Part shown: positions 1 to 12,340 of the stretch, piece by piece
How positions within the stretch are numbered: position 1 is the stretch's first letter
How the letters are laid out: each line of letters begins with the position of its first letter
Assembly (NCBI GenBank): GCA_030248135.1
Contig: JASANC010000384.1
Span: 1-64,000, forward strand
DNA from: Theristus sp. LFF4_11
Lineage: Eukaryota > Nematoda > Chromadorea > Monhysterida > Xyalidae
Reading direction: 5' to 3'
Length of the DNA: 64,000 nt
The notes under the pieces: model-generated
What the model was told of the DNA's origin: nothing
Database searches by the model: none
What the model saw: only the letters and a program-made list of their open reading frames with translations
Program-made: the position numbers and the translations under genes

Positions 1-1410
1 TTTTAAATATGTCATTTGTTTTTTGATCGCACTGTTGTTTTGCACTAAAATTAATTAAAATGTTTGTTTTTAGCCCACTTTCTGCCCTCATAATGAAAAC
101 CAGAAATAGTAGCCAATCAAATTGATTTTGACGTTGATCGAACCGTCTAGTCATCATACTCAAGTCGGTTGGGACATTTGTCATTTGTATTGCTCAAAAA
201 TGGGCTAAAATCAAGATTTTTGCCAGTTTTTTGAATAAAATAAATGTCTGATTGAAAAGCAACTGTCTTTTTCGGAACCTCGCTTTACACTTGTTTCAAA
301 AAACTTGTGTAAAATAAAAAAACCGATTTTAAAAGAGGTGTATGCCCGCTGTATTAATTAATTAAAGAAAATGCAAAAAAATGTGCGAACCAATTGAAAT
401 TTAACTCTAAACTAACCGTCTAGATCCACAGATTTAAAATATGTCATTTGTTTTTTGATCATACTGTTGTTTTGCACTAAAATTAAATAAAATATTTGTT
501 TTTAACCCACTTTCTGCCCTCATAATGAAAACCAGCAATAGTAGCCAACCAAATTGATTTTGACGTTGATCTAACCGTCTAGTCATCATACTCAAGTCGG
601 TTGGGACATTTGTCATTTGTATTGCTCAAAAATGGGCTAAAATCAAGATTTTTGCCAGTTTTTTGAGTAAAATAAATGTCTGATTGAAAAGCAACTGTCT
701 TTTTCGGAACATACAAAAGCGGGCAATTTGATTGATGTCACACTCGCATCGCTTTACACCTGTTTCAACAAACTTTTTTGTGTAAAATAAAAAAAACGTT
801 TTTAAAAGAGGTGTATGCCCGTTGTATTAATTAAAGAAAATGCAAAAAAATGTGCGAATCAATTGGAATTTAACTCTAAACTAACCGTCGAGATACACAG
901 GTTTTAAATATGTCATTTGTTTTTTGATCGCACTGTTGTTTTGCACTAAAATTAAATAAAATATTTGTTTTTAGCCCACTTTCTGCCCTCATAATGAAAA
1001 CCAGAAATAGTAGCCAACCAAATTGATTTTGACGTTGATCGAACCGTCTAGTCATCATACTCAAGTCGGTTGGGACATTTGTCATTTGTATTGCTCAAAA
1101 ATGGGCTAAAATCAAGATTTTTGCCAGTTTTCTTAATAAAATAAATGTCTGATTGAAAAGCAACTGTCTTTTTCGGAACCTACAAAAGCGGGCAATTTGA
1201 TTGATGTAAAACTCGCATCGCTTTACACCTGTTTCAATAAACTTTTTGTGTAAAATAAAAAAACCGTTTTTAAAAGAGGTGTATGCCCGCTGTATTAATT
1301 AAAGAAAATGCAAAAAATGTGCGAATCAATTGGAATTTAACTCTAAACTAACCGTCTAGATCCACAGATTTTAAATATGTCATTTGTTTTTTGGCGTGTT
1401 TTTTTCTATT
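1..1410. repeat. Tandem repeat, ~467-bp unit, three copies
   Basis: Three head-to-tail copies start near 1, 433 and 901, and a fourth begins near 1368. Each unit opens with TTTTAAATATGTCATTTG and contains the same later landmarks, such as a GGGACATTTGTCATTTG segment. The first copy is shorter because it lacks about 40 bases near 280 that the others carry between TTTTTCGGAAC and CGCTTTACAC. The fourth copy is broken by the transposon at 1412. Open frames inside the array are near-identical between copies and look like repeat by-products, not genes. Confidence 0.9.
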
Positions 1411-1411
1411 A

Positions 1412-2502
1412 CAGGGTGAGCCAAAAAAAGGTTCCAATTCTAAAATGCTCTCTCTGGCTTGTGCTGAGTTGTTTCGAGCTGAAAATTGGAACACTATTAT
1501 AAAACATTTGGAGGTTTTTCTGACCAAATTTTTGTCATGGTATGTTGCCCCTATCACTCACTACAGCAAAATATCAGGAAAATATGAAAAATCGACAAAT
1601 GTTGTAAAATGCAGAGGGTTGATTTAGCTGTAACAAAGATCAAAAGAATGAACGTTGGTGACAGCCCGAATGTTCACAACACAAAAAAGGATGAAAAAAG
1701 CAATATGAGTTTAAAGTAGCTTAGAAATGCCGAATGCTGAGTTGCATTTGAACAGCTTTTGATCACTCCAATGTTTCACTTCAAGTCCGAGTGTGCGTAA
1801 GCGGTTCTGCTCAGAACAGATGCGAATTTATCTTTTCAAATCCAAATTGTTTTTTTTTTCCTTTTTTAATACACAAAATTTGCCACTCTGATATTTTTAC
1901 CATAGCAGACTGGTTGTTTTTCTGCAGTGAGAGATGCACTTCCATTTTCAGTCTTTGCTGCCATCATGGTTAAATGGACGGCAGAGCAGCGAGTCTGGTC
2001 TGACAATTGGTGGGAACATGCGAAAACTTTTCCACAGTGGTTTGGCAATTTCGTAAAAGATTCAATTTGACACCGCGTGGCGATACATCAGTTCGGAAGA
2101 TCGTTTATGAGCAATGATAAACAGTGAGATTATGGATGAACAGTGTTTTTTGTCCAAAATTGCTATTGAAAATTACACTGTAAAAATAAACTTACGCGTA
2201 GCCAAAAAAATTTTTGATCACAAAAAACTCCCAAAGTGTTCTAACAAGTGTTCCAAATTTTAAAACACGAGGTCCCTTTGTTACAGCTAAATCAACCCTC
2301 TGCATTTCACCACATTTGTCGATTTTTCATGTTTTCCAGATATTTTTCTGTAGTGAGTGATAAGGGCAACATACCATAACAAAAATTGGGTCCGAAAAAC
2401 CTCCAAATGTTTTCTAATAGTGTTCCAATTTTCAGCTCGAAACACCTTAGCACAAACCAGTGAGAGCATTTTAGAATTGGAACCTTTTTTTTGCTCACTC
2501 TG
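1412..2502. mobile_element. Decayed Tc1/mariner-type element with long inverted ends
   Basis: The two ends are inverted repeats of about 220 bp (1412-1635 and 2280-2502). The tip reads CAGGGTGAGCCAAAAAAAGG on the left and is nearly the same on the right. Both ends are flanked by TA, as expected for IS630/Tc1/mariner elements. Inside, from 1966, a frame reads MVKWTAEQRV and, after a frame change near 2045, FRKRFNLTPRG. This resembles the N-terminal helix-turn-helix (DUF4817-like) seen in mariner-related transposases. Stops and frame changes show it is dead. A related copy lies at 42911-43623. Confidence 0.75.
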
Positions 2503-3136
2503 TACTTCGAAAGAGCGACAAACGATAATAGTGAAGGAAGCCCATATTTTATTCTTGTGGAAAAGAAAGAAAAACCACAGTTTGTGCTAAACGAAAATAA
2601 TTTATCGACTTGTGTGGCAAACACTGTTCTGCTGCATGTTTAACCCGAGTAAATTGGAAGAGTTTTATTCTACTTTTTTGCTGAATTTTTGACAGGCGAT
2701 TTGAATGGTATATTTTAATATACGCAATCGTATATTTTAACAAATCACAAGTTCACTAATTAAGAACATGCAAGTCCAGTTTTCAAAATGTGAAAACTGT
2801 TGAAATAATGTTACATTCAAGAAACACTGTAATTTTGTTGATGTACAGTTTCTCTGTTTGAAAGCAGCCGCCGTTGAGCAAACGTGTTTTTTATTGAAAT
2901 TCTAAACCTGTGTTACAAGTACATACAGATGACGTTACCGCCATCGAAAACTTAATTTGATCATATGGCTGAACGACAACTCAACATGCAGCAACCGCAC
3001 AAGAAATCTATGTATACAAAGAACGAATAAAAAGTGTGAAATAACGGTCATCACCGTTGCCGGCATTTTGCTGCAACGAGTGGCAACTGTAAAAACACGA
3101 ACTGGTCAACCGACGAGGGACTGCGGAGTGGTGAGC

Positions 3137-6100
3137 ATGTGTGCGAGTGGGCGTCAGCTTGCAGCGTGCAGCATTTGTGTCCGTCTCCGGGACACGTGCA
3201 GGCTTGCGTTCGGTCAGATTGGCCGCTTCAGCGCACGCTACCCTTGGTGGCTGGTTGCGGTGACACTGCTGACGACGGGCGCCTGCCTTGGTGCGCTGAC
3301 GCAGTTCCATGTTGCCGACGACATTGTGGAGTACTTGATGCCAACGGACTCGCTGAGCACAGTCGAGACGAGAGTGATGCAGCAATTCTACGACGTGCGA
3401 CCGGCCGAGTTCAACAGCGACAATGGAAAACAAGCGGGTGATGCCGTGAACGGCCCCTCGACGTTCAGGGCGAAACGTGCAACGCGATCGACAGCAACGT
3501 CCGACGCAACAACGCTGCACGATGTGAACATGCTGGTCACTGCGAGCGACGGCGGCAGTCTGTTGCGAGCGAGTCACACGCAGCAAGTGCACGCGTTCAA
3601 CACGCACATCCGCAACAACCTGCGACACCCGGCCACTGCACTCTGCTACGCCGACATCTGTGAGCCGCACTGCCAACAGAATCTGATCGTGGACGTATTC
3701 GTGCAGTTGTTCGCCAATGAGAACACTCGTGCTAACAGCAATCCGAACGTTCGACTGAACTATCCGGTGATGCGAGTGTTTGACAAGGCGATACCAATTG
3801 GCGGCGTGGTGCACGACGTGACGACAGAGCACAACGCCACTGAGCATCATCGGAGCACAGGCAGAATCGTGGCCGCCTCTGCCCTGCAGTACACGTACAG
3901 TGCACAAGCAAAGTAAGCTGCTTTTTGGTGGAATTCGGTGGGGGCAGGTCGTTGCTGCGTCGATTTGCACTTGTCTTGCTTGCACATTCAGCAACGCCAC
4001 CGTGCGCAGCGTCTACCGCTGGTGGCGTGCTGAGCTGCAGGCGCTCGTGTCCGTGCACAACCAAGCTCGCCCATTCCGCCAGCTGACGGTCAGCGTTGCC
4101 AGCCTGGACATGTTGACCGACGAAGTGGCACGCAGCGGACGCACCACGCTGCCGTATCTGGCCGCCTCCGCACTTGTGCTCTTGCTCTTCAGCATCATCA
4201 CTTCCATCAGGTGACATTTGCTCATTCAGACAGTTGCGTTTTCGCAACAACGCGACGCTGTTTGTTTGCTTGGATCACTGTTGAAGCGCAAACCAACTGA
4301 GATTCCTGAGCACTTGTGCATCATTGTCCGAGTGTATTCGCCAGAAGTGTCTTTGCAAAGCAGCTGCGATTTTTCTAACACAATCGATCAGCAGCACAGC
4401 TGTACAGTGCGCTGCACTCAGAGCAACGTGGGCTCGCAGTCGTGCGCTGCTGTCGGTGGCTGGTCTGCTGGTGCCCGTGCACGCGTGTCTCGTTGCGAAG
4501 GCGCTGCTGTTGCTCGTTGGCTACCCGCATCACCCGTCCACCACTGTTGGTGCCTACGTGGTGCTCGCTGTGGGCGTCGACGACATGTATCTCATACTGC
4601 ACGCCTGGCATCATGCGCCCACTCGCAATCCACGCTGCACGGTTCGTGGTGCTTTTTGAAGGAAAATAAACCGTTGAAAGTTCAGAGAACAACTGCCAGT
4701 TATGTGCGAGCTGGCTGTCAGATTGTTGATCACAGTCCAGCGGATAACTATAGCTGATTGGTCGGTTGCACACACCATCCATACATTCTGTACAGACTAG
4801 CGCATGCACTGTGCAGGCAAGGTTTTCGTTCGCACGCATCAACGGTACGTGTGTGCAACCAACCAATCAGCTGACTGTATACCCATATATCTCAAATGGA
4901 CTGTACATCATGCCCATCATCAGCGAAGCGGACAGCGAATGCCGGCATATTATATGGATCAGTGGTCGTTCGCGCTAAAATTCCAAAATATCTTTGCTTC
5001 GCTCTGTAAGTATAAAAGGAGCTGAGAATTTTTTCTGCCGCACACAGGTAGATAATCCACAGTTACGCTGTAAGCGCGAGAAAGTTTTTCATGGTGATCT
5101 TCCACTCACACTGTGTACGCATTATATCGATTATGAAGGAGGTGTAACTGATTTGTTGATACCCCTTTTTCGGCTGCTATGTGAACTGTGACGGTAACTG
5201 TTCGATAGTTTGATAGTGATGTTACTGTGTTGCAGCACGACCTAACCGAGCGCATGGCGACGTGCGTCGGCGAGGCAGGCCCCTCGATCACCATGACCTC
5301 CGTGACGAACGTACTCGCGTTCCTGGCAGGCGCCTGCGCGTCCACAGTGCCCGCGATCCATTTGTTCTGTCTCTCCACGGCGCTTGCCATGACCGTCGAC
5401 TATCTGATCACGCTCACCCTGTTTGTGCCACTCGTTGCAGTCAGCGGACGCAGACAAATCGACATAGAAATGCGAAACGCTCAGAAAATCAACAAGGTCA
5501 GTGCTTCTTTTGGGTGCATTCATGAAGCCGTATTTAGTTATGTGGCTATGTTTTAACACTGCTGTACGTCACGAAATACTTCTTCATGAATGCCGCTATT
5601 GGTGTTTCATGCCTCGCCTCACGGAAGACGACTGAAGTGGAAAAATGCAAGCAAGACGCAACGTTTTGTTTTCCAATAGTGTGTTGAGGTACCCGCGGTA
5701 GTTCAATACCATTTTGAGCTACACGGGTGGCTCAACAATTATTGCGCTGTCTCAAAAAACTGCTGAAAAGTGTTGAGTTACTGTTCTCAGTGTTTTAAGA
5801 ATCGAAACAAAACAGCCAGTAGCCTTTATTTGATTGCTGTCTGCGTCCGTTTCAGTGTGGTATCGCAATCAACATTCAATTTTCAAATCCAAATTTTCAG
5901 CATTCTGAACGAAATGCATTTGCCGAACTGATCGTCTCAATCAGCTGGTGCTATCAGTTGTTCTTGCGCAAGCTCTGCCAGCTGTACACCATGAATTTGG
6001 TGCGAATCGTCACCACAATTGCATTTTTGACATTTCTTGTCATCAGCGGCTACAGCGTTCAAAATTTGAAGTTGGAGGCAAAAATCACGCATTTGATTTT

Positions 6101-8392
6101 GCCGGATACGTCTGTTTATCGCCATCATGTGCTGGAAGAGCATTACTTGGCAAGTTCAGTGCAGACGCTCACTGTTCTCGTGCTGAAACCCGGTGATTTA
6201 CGGTCAGCTCATTTGCATTTTTTCCAATCAAAAACAATCGGTCTTTGCAAAGTCAAAAGTAAAAATAAAAAACCAATGTGTTGAGTGTTCCTAATTTCAA
6301 GAATGATTTGTCACAAGTTTGCTATGTATTTCATGCAGATATACAGTGCTTACAGTAGCACCAGTTGTAAAGCGGCATTCTTGAGGCAGCATGACGCGTA
6401 GCTATTGCTTAATGCTTACTAAATGATGAATGGTCCTTTACTGTTTCATGACTGCCCCTTAATGCAGCCAACTCGTCACACGATGTTCTGAAAGTGTGTC
6501 CTTTTTCTCCAGAAATTCCACCCGATTCACCGAATTGCTTCAATTTTTCGTGCGCCTGGAGCAGCTGGACAGCAGCATGCTTGGCGCAGAGACAACGCAA
6601 TGCTGGCTGAAGGCCTACATGTCACATCTGTCGTTCAAACGAACCGGATTCCGCGAGCGAACCGAATATGCGACGATGACTGAAATCAAGGGCGAATTCA
6701 GCTACAGATCGTTGCTGGAGTTTTACAAAATTGGGAACAATGGTTATTTCAAAGGACAGATTGTGAGTTTGGCAACGTTTTGATGGATTCGTTGCCTGTT
6801 GCCTTGATATGTTTCACATGGTTCACAAGGAAGCAGCATACTGACAAGTTCATTTCACAAAAACTGCAATCACCGCAGGTTGGTCACGAGAACGCTTGCC
6901 AGTTGAACTCTCCCGACTGCGTGCAGAAGTTCAGCTGCAGCACTCAGTTCCAGCCGGCCAGTGCTGAAGGCAACATTCGTGAGTCGACGCAGTTGATGCA
7001 CAAATGGCGCTCGCTCGCTGAGCAACACAGAGCAACATTCAACATCACCATCGTTTACGGCAGAGCCAATGTTCTCGATCAGGTACGTGAAAAATCCCGA
7101 CACGGACAAAATCCTGAGATGCATAACTCCCAGTTGCGCGCATACGCATAAAAATAATGCAGATGTTCGTGCACTTATTCGTACTGATGCCCAAATCCGT
7201 GCAGATTTAGATTAATTTTCCTAAACAGAAAATCATTAAAAAATTATTTACTTACATGTAACCAAAAAATTATCACAACGGATTTCTGCATCTGCATCAA
7301 TGTCAGTTGCTGTGCATGTCTAGCGCATGATGTCATTTCGGCTCGACACGTTCTGTAGGCTAATTAAACATATACAATTTATACATACGTTTAGTATATT
7401 TCTTCAAACCTGTTATTTTATGGGCAGAATAAAAAATCCGCGAAATTTTATTAAAGAAGAATGAACCGGGAATCGTGTTTGGTCGGCAACCAAAATACCA
7501 TTTGTGGCGAAATATGTTTTTTCAAACCCGATCCCCGTTCTTTCCCTATTCGCGGGCTCAGTATTCCGCTAGAACGGCGACCGGTGTTAAGAGGCAGACT
7601 GTAGGTGTGCGTTGCATTTTGCGTTCAGCTGTCCACCATGCGTTCACTGACATTTCGCACGGTGCTGGTCACTCTGCTGATGATGTCAGTTGTCTGTGTG
7701 CTCTTTGTGCCCGACCTGGCCGCCGCTGCGTTCGCCTGTGTCAGCATGGTGTCCGTGAACTTTGCAGTCTACGGCTTCATGGGACTGGCTGCTCTCAACA
7801 TCGACCCACCCTCTTTAGTTGCACTGCTTGCCTGCGTTGGCTTTTCAGTCGACTTCACCGCACATGTCACCTATCATTATTACAACGCCGCTGATCAGGT
7901 AAAATTCGTTGCGATTGTTTTAATTTTTTTACGGTTTGTTCATTCAACTTTGACGTTCAAAGATGAATGCGAATTTTGTGTTTGAATGCAATTGTCGTTG
8001 TTGAGTGTACAAGTTGCGAGCAGTTTCAGTCTGATATCGCAAGTCGCCTTGAGCAGACGCTTCGTCGCATGGCATGGCCGATGTTGCAAGCTGCTCTGTC
8101 CACCATTCTCTGTTCTGCAGTGATCATCGTGCATGGAGCGTACTTCATCATCATGTTTGGCAAAATCATTATGTTGGTGGTGGCCAATGGACTGCTGCAT
8201 GCGCTGCTGATTATGCCGGTGCTCTTTGGCGCAATCACTCGGTTGCAGCAACTGCTCAGAAGCACAAAAGTGAAAGACACTGTTACTGACGTTGAACACG
8301 TGACCAAAACATGCAACACCCAGACAGCTCTGTCAACAGCAGCCTGTGAACAACAACAACGCAACACATTTTGTGTCACTGGTGGAATATAA
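3137..8392 (+). CDS. Patched-related transmembrane protein (PTR/PTCHD family)
   Basis: Nine exons: 3137-3912, 3992-4210, 4422-4641, 5236-5496, 5901-6202, 6513-6762, 6879-7082, 7629-7898, 8030-8392. The joined length is 2865 nt (954 aa) with matching phases throughout. An N-terminal membrane helix follows a YPWW motif, then comes a large extracellular loop. The first RND/sterol-sensing half carries LAVGVDDMYL in exon 3 and the helices of exon 4. A second loop follows, and the second half carries VGFSVDFTAHVTYHY in exon 8. Both GxxxD signatures of the RND proton relay are therefore present. Patched-related proteins are expanded in nematodes, where several act in cuticle and lipid-related processes; the substrate here is unknown. 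The start ATG at 3137 is the last in-frame Met before the conserved segment; an earlier in-frame ATG at 2957 is less likely. Confidence 0.9.
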
Positions 8393-8623
8393 TCGAGTGT
8401 CGTTGTATTATTTGCAATATTGATTTTTGCTTTAGAAAGACAAGTCGAGCAAAAAGACCTGTGAAAGCAAGGCTGGGGTGAGCACTGATCGATGAGCGGT
8501 AGGCTGGTTTTCGTGTTTAAACAAAGTTCGTATGTGTTTAGTTGGTGGCTGCGTGTATATGCTGATATTGCGATCACTGAATATTCATTTTGTACACTGG
8601 TGCAAATCGAAAACCAACAGATT

Positions 8624-10072
8624 ATGGCCTGTAGCAGCACGGTTGACCCGAGCGATCGACGTGTTTGTGGCACGGCAGTCACTATCGACCAAGTCTGCCA
8701 ACAAATCCGTGATAGTTTTCAAATTTCTGAGGAACATGCAAAGCTTTCTGACTGGTCAGCAGTGGACATCGGCACGGGCAATTAAAGGATTTCTGTCCGT
8801 TTTGGCACGCGTTCAATTGAACTGGACCACTGCGCGCGAGCAGCTACCGGCGAGTGTCATTGTGAAAGTGCCAAACGCCAACAAATTGTTTGCCATCACG
8901 AAAGGTTCCGACCAGTTCCACGAGTTCACTGAGTACTTCAAGGCAAACCTGCACAAGGTGCACAACTGCGAGGTGACCGTTTACGAGTGGCTGCAGACGA
9001 GAGCGCTGGCACGCGATTTACTCGTGTACCCAACAATCTTCGGGTCAAAGCGACTGCAAAGCAGCCCACGGACACTCGCCGATGCCAATGGCTACATCGT
9101 CATGGAGGACCTCAGTGGCGTCGCAGGCATCAACGACGGCAGAACACAGCAGTTCATCAGTGGCACGCAAGCGGCACAGGTTTCTTTGCAAGTGCTCTGT
9201 TGATGTTTGCTCAGCGTTGTTTTGTGTGTGTTGCAGGTGACGCGCTGTGTGGCAGCAGTGCACGCGTGCTCCTGGCTGAGCGGCTGCAGCGGCGTGCAGT
9301 GCGTGACGCAGCCGGCGCAATCGGCCTGCATGTACAGCTTCTACATCGCCAGCCACCACCAAGCATTTGACGACTTCGTAAAGTCGCTGCAAAGTGCTCG
9401 CTGGACGGCAGTGCTGAGCGATGAGCACGTGATGCAGCAAGCGGCCAAAATACGAATGAGCACGCGCCATGCGACACGCGAGTTTCAGTCGCACACGGAA
9501 CACGGACTGCCGGACGTGCTGTGCCACGGCGACCTGTACACCTCAAACATGCTCTTCAAGTTGCACAACGGCGAACCAGTGGGCCAACTGGCAGCGCTCA
9601 TTGATTGGCAGGCTCGTTGACGCTGGCACTTAATAATAAGCGTGTTTCTCAATGTCTTTTCCAGCATTCTTCTTTGAATAATGTTTTTTTTCTATTTTTG
9701 TTTCAGTTGGCGTTCAAAGGCAATGGCATGATTGACATGGCTGTGTTGTTTAGCTGGTGCATGGCTCCAAGCAACTGGACAAATGAACTGCGTTGTGAGC
9801 TGCTTGATTTGTACTACAACACGTTTCAACGTGTGCTCCAGGAGAAAGATCCCCAGCTCGTGATGCCGTTCACGCGCGCTGAGCTTGGTCGAGCAGCGAT
9901 GCGAGCGCTGTTGTTCATAACGCGTATTTATTTGCCAATTATTGACGCGGTGCACGTGCAACAGGGCGATGGCGATGCTGTTGACGATGAAGCACAGCAT
10001 GCTGCGGTGCTATATTTGAAAGAAATGTTACTCGCAACGTTAGATTTGATGGCAGCTGCTGATGTGCCCTAA
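8624..10072 (+). CDS. CHK-kinase-like (EcKinase/DUF1679) protein with one frameshift
   Basis: Three exons: 8624-9179, 9237-9611, 9707-10072. Exon 2 has the kinase-like catalytic motif VLCHGDLYTSNMLF (Brenner HxD type) and, at its end, the metal-binding ALIDWQ; exon 3 continues LAFKGNGMID. These are the hallmarks of the CHK/ecdysteroid-kinase-like family, presumed small-molecule phosphotransferases of the cytosol. The N-terminal DIGTGN segment and the following KGFLSV lie in different frames. One surplus base near 8782-8784 separates them, and removing it gives 431 codons, a normal family length. It may be a real mutation or an assembly error. Intron 2 would use a GC donor (CAG|GCTCGT). A decayed paralogue follows directly downstream. 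Confidence 0.75.
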
Positions 10073-10309
10073 GCGGTGATAGTAAAACGTGTGCATACTT
10101 TTTCGTTGTACATCTTTGCTCACTTAAAAAAACGCTCATTTTACTCAGTACAATAGTCTGCTAGTCTGTCACAATGCAAACCGGTTGTTCTACATATCCA
10201 ACCCCTTTTCAGACTTTTGGATGATAATAATGATTGAGGAAGGGCAATGTTTGTTGACATAAATGTTTTGTAGTACACTTTTAAAAAGTTTGAACTTGTG
10301 AGACCCGTG

Positions 10310-10640
10310 CGAGACCCGCAGGATGTGGTGCATCCCGAGCAGTCCTTCAGTCAGTCCGGAGAAACGAAGCAAGTCCCAGAAGCCAGGGTGTGGCCCTCAA
10401 ACATTTATGCGGGGCGCGCTCCGGTTTAAGGTATGTAATATCACATATGTAGCTCCATGGTACACCATACCGTCTCCCAGGTCTGACCAACACTTACACA
10501 TTGCACATCTGGTAACGTAAAATGCTCAAATAGCGTTTTCTTGGCTGCTGTCACACTATCAAAGAGAAACTACAGTATGACCGAATAAAAAAGCCAATCC
10601 TTGTATTCTCCATCAAGGCGGGATCAGTCGAGGCTTGTGT
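10310..10640 (-). repeat. Dispersed repeat fragment related to 35590-35660
   Basis: The end near 10568-10632, read on the minus strand, shares the run GATCCCGCCTTGATG and a CATACTGT block with sequence at 35610-35665. It appears to be a fragment of the same dispersed element whose other end resembles the SINE tail at 52930. Nothing coding is visible. It sits between the intact CHK-like gene and its pseudogene. Confidence 0.4.
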
Positions 10641-10725
10641 AGGCATTCTATGGGTCCGTGCAGCCACTGCAGTTTTTGAGGGCATGACAGCAGCAACTTC
10701 GCTGCTTTGATGAGGGCATGGCACT

Positions 10726-11590
10726 GTGGTTGATGCTCAAGTGACGCGCGCCCTGGAGACTGTGCACGCGGGCTCGGTGGGGACGGACATCAGCGGCCTG
10801 CAGCTGACCGAGGATCCCGTCGAGCACGACCGCATGTACAAGACATTCCTGAAGCACTTACACAAATCGCAACTGCAATTCGAGCAGTCGATTGGTGGCG
10901 ATTGCTACAAAGCAGTCATTGACGACGATTTGCGCAAGAGGACGAGCACATTTGTATCACGATGACTGAGGCATGCGGCAAGCGCGAGATGGTCGCACAG
11001 CGAGCGTGCGACCTGCCGGACGTGCTCTGCCACGGTGACGTCTACACGAACAAACATGCTGTGCACGCTGCACAACGACCACAGCCGACGGGAGACTTGC
11101 TGGCGCTCATCGACTGGCAGCTGCGTCCACTAAAAATGCACATTCGAATTGCACACTCATTGACAAGCAATAACGTCTGCATGTTCAGTGTTGAGTTTTC
11201 GCAGGCTGGTGACTCTGTTACTGTGTTTCAGTTAGCGTTCAAAGGCAACGGCATGATTCACATGGCGCTTCGTTGCCGGCGTCGCAGTGGACGGACGCAT
11301 TGCGCTCGCAGCGGCTCCACATTTACTGCGAGGCGTTCGCCGCTGTTGTGCAGTGCAAACACAAGCCGATGCCGTTCGCACGTGCGCAGCTGTGATACGC
11401 GTTCTACCGGGCGGGCATACATATTCACACAGCGAATGTTTCCGATGGTCGAAGCGCAATGTGCAGCTGGCAGCGAACGACACAACCACAGAGGCACGCA
11501 GCTCATGGGGGGGCTACTCGCATGTAGCAGTCAAGAAAATGCTTGTGCAGTTGCTGCTGTGGTTGAGGGGAACATGCACGGTTGATTGCT
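10726..11590 (+). pseudogene. Decayed second copy of the CHK-kinase-like gene
   Basis: The layout repeats the upstream gene. A segment starting VTRALETVHAG (about 10738) is followed after a frame break at 10965 by DLPDVLCHGDVYTN and later LALIDWQ. Downstream of an intron-like gap ending in TTTCAG (11229) comes LAFKGNGMIHM. The HGD motif is followed by a one-base insertion near 11050 that is corrected before IDWQ. The last exon needs another frame change and then meets an in-frame stop in the segment matching PFARAQL. The region matching the first half of exon 1 is not found. Several independent breaks make this a pseudogene rather than an error-prone read. Confidence 0.75.
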
Positions 11591-12340
11591 GCCTAGCACA
11601 TGAAGACACGTGGCCGTGAACAGAAGCACTTGTGTTCTTGAGATGAAAACTGCACTATTTAGACTGGAATTTGGCTTGTTCGCAAGATCATCACCCATTG
11701 TTCACATACATTCATGCGTCATTCTGTTTGTAACAATTTTGAGTAGCGGTAGGCGTCGCATCATTTTCTAAGGAAAGTTGTGCTGTCCAAGTTGAATAGT
11801 GTTTTTATGATGTGCACTCGAAATTGTTGTTTGCCCCATCTGGTTTTGTGTGCCGATGACACAGGCGCACAATAGAACGCTGTCACTGGTGGCAGCACTG
11901 CCGTTACCAACCATTCATTATGTGTGCTGTCACATTAAAGAATTCCGTGTGTTTGTAAGGTTTGTTACCTCTTGCAAACATCTTCCACCTCTTTCTCAGG
12001 TGCTTTAACACAACCTATCATTTCCAAAATTTCGCGTTGAGATTCCACTTTTATGTCGTGCACAACCCAACCATGCCAATTTGCCGATTAAGTAAAATGA
12101 GTATTTCACCAAACTGTAAATCTGATGTGAAGTAAGTGAAACTATATAATTTGCACTTACCAGGCGAAACCGCAAGAAACAGTGCTTGCACTAGTTCTTA
12201 TAAAACTTAGCTATAAATGAACTCTGAAATAATACTGAACATAACACTTGTTTGGGCGCTTTGTTTCACTGATACGAAGTCGTTGAGCTAAATTGTAGCT
12301 GGTGTTTGGAGCCATTCGCGTTCAAACAAATCAATTCCAA

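Noticed and set aside
3008..4000. 330-aa minus-strand open frame opposite Patched exon 1
   Set aside because: It is the shadow of a GC-rich real exon; the plus strand has the conserved YPWW and membrane motifs and consistent splicing.
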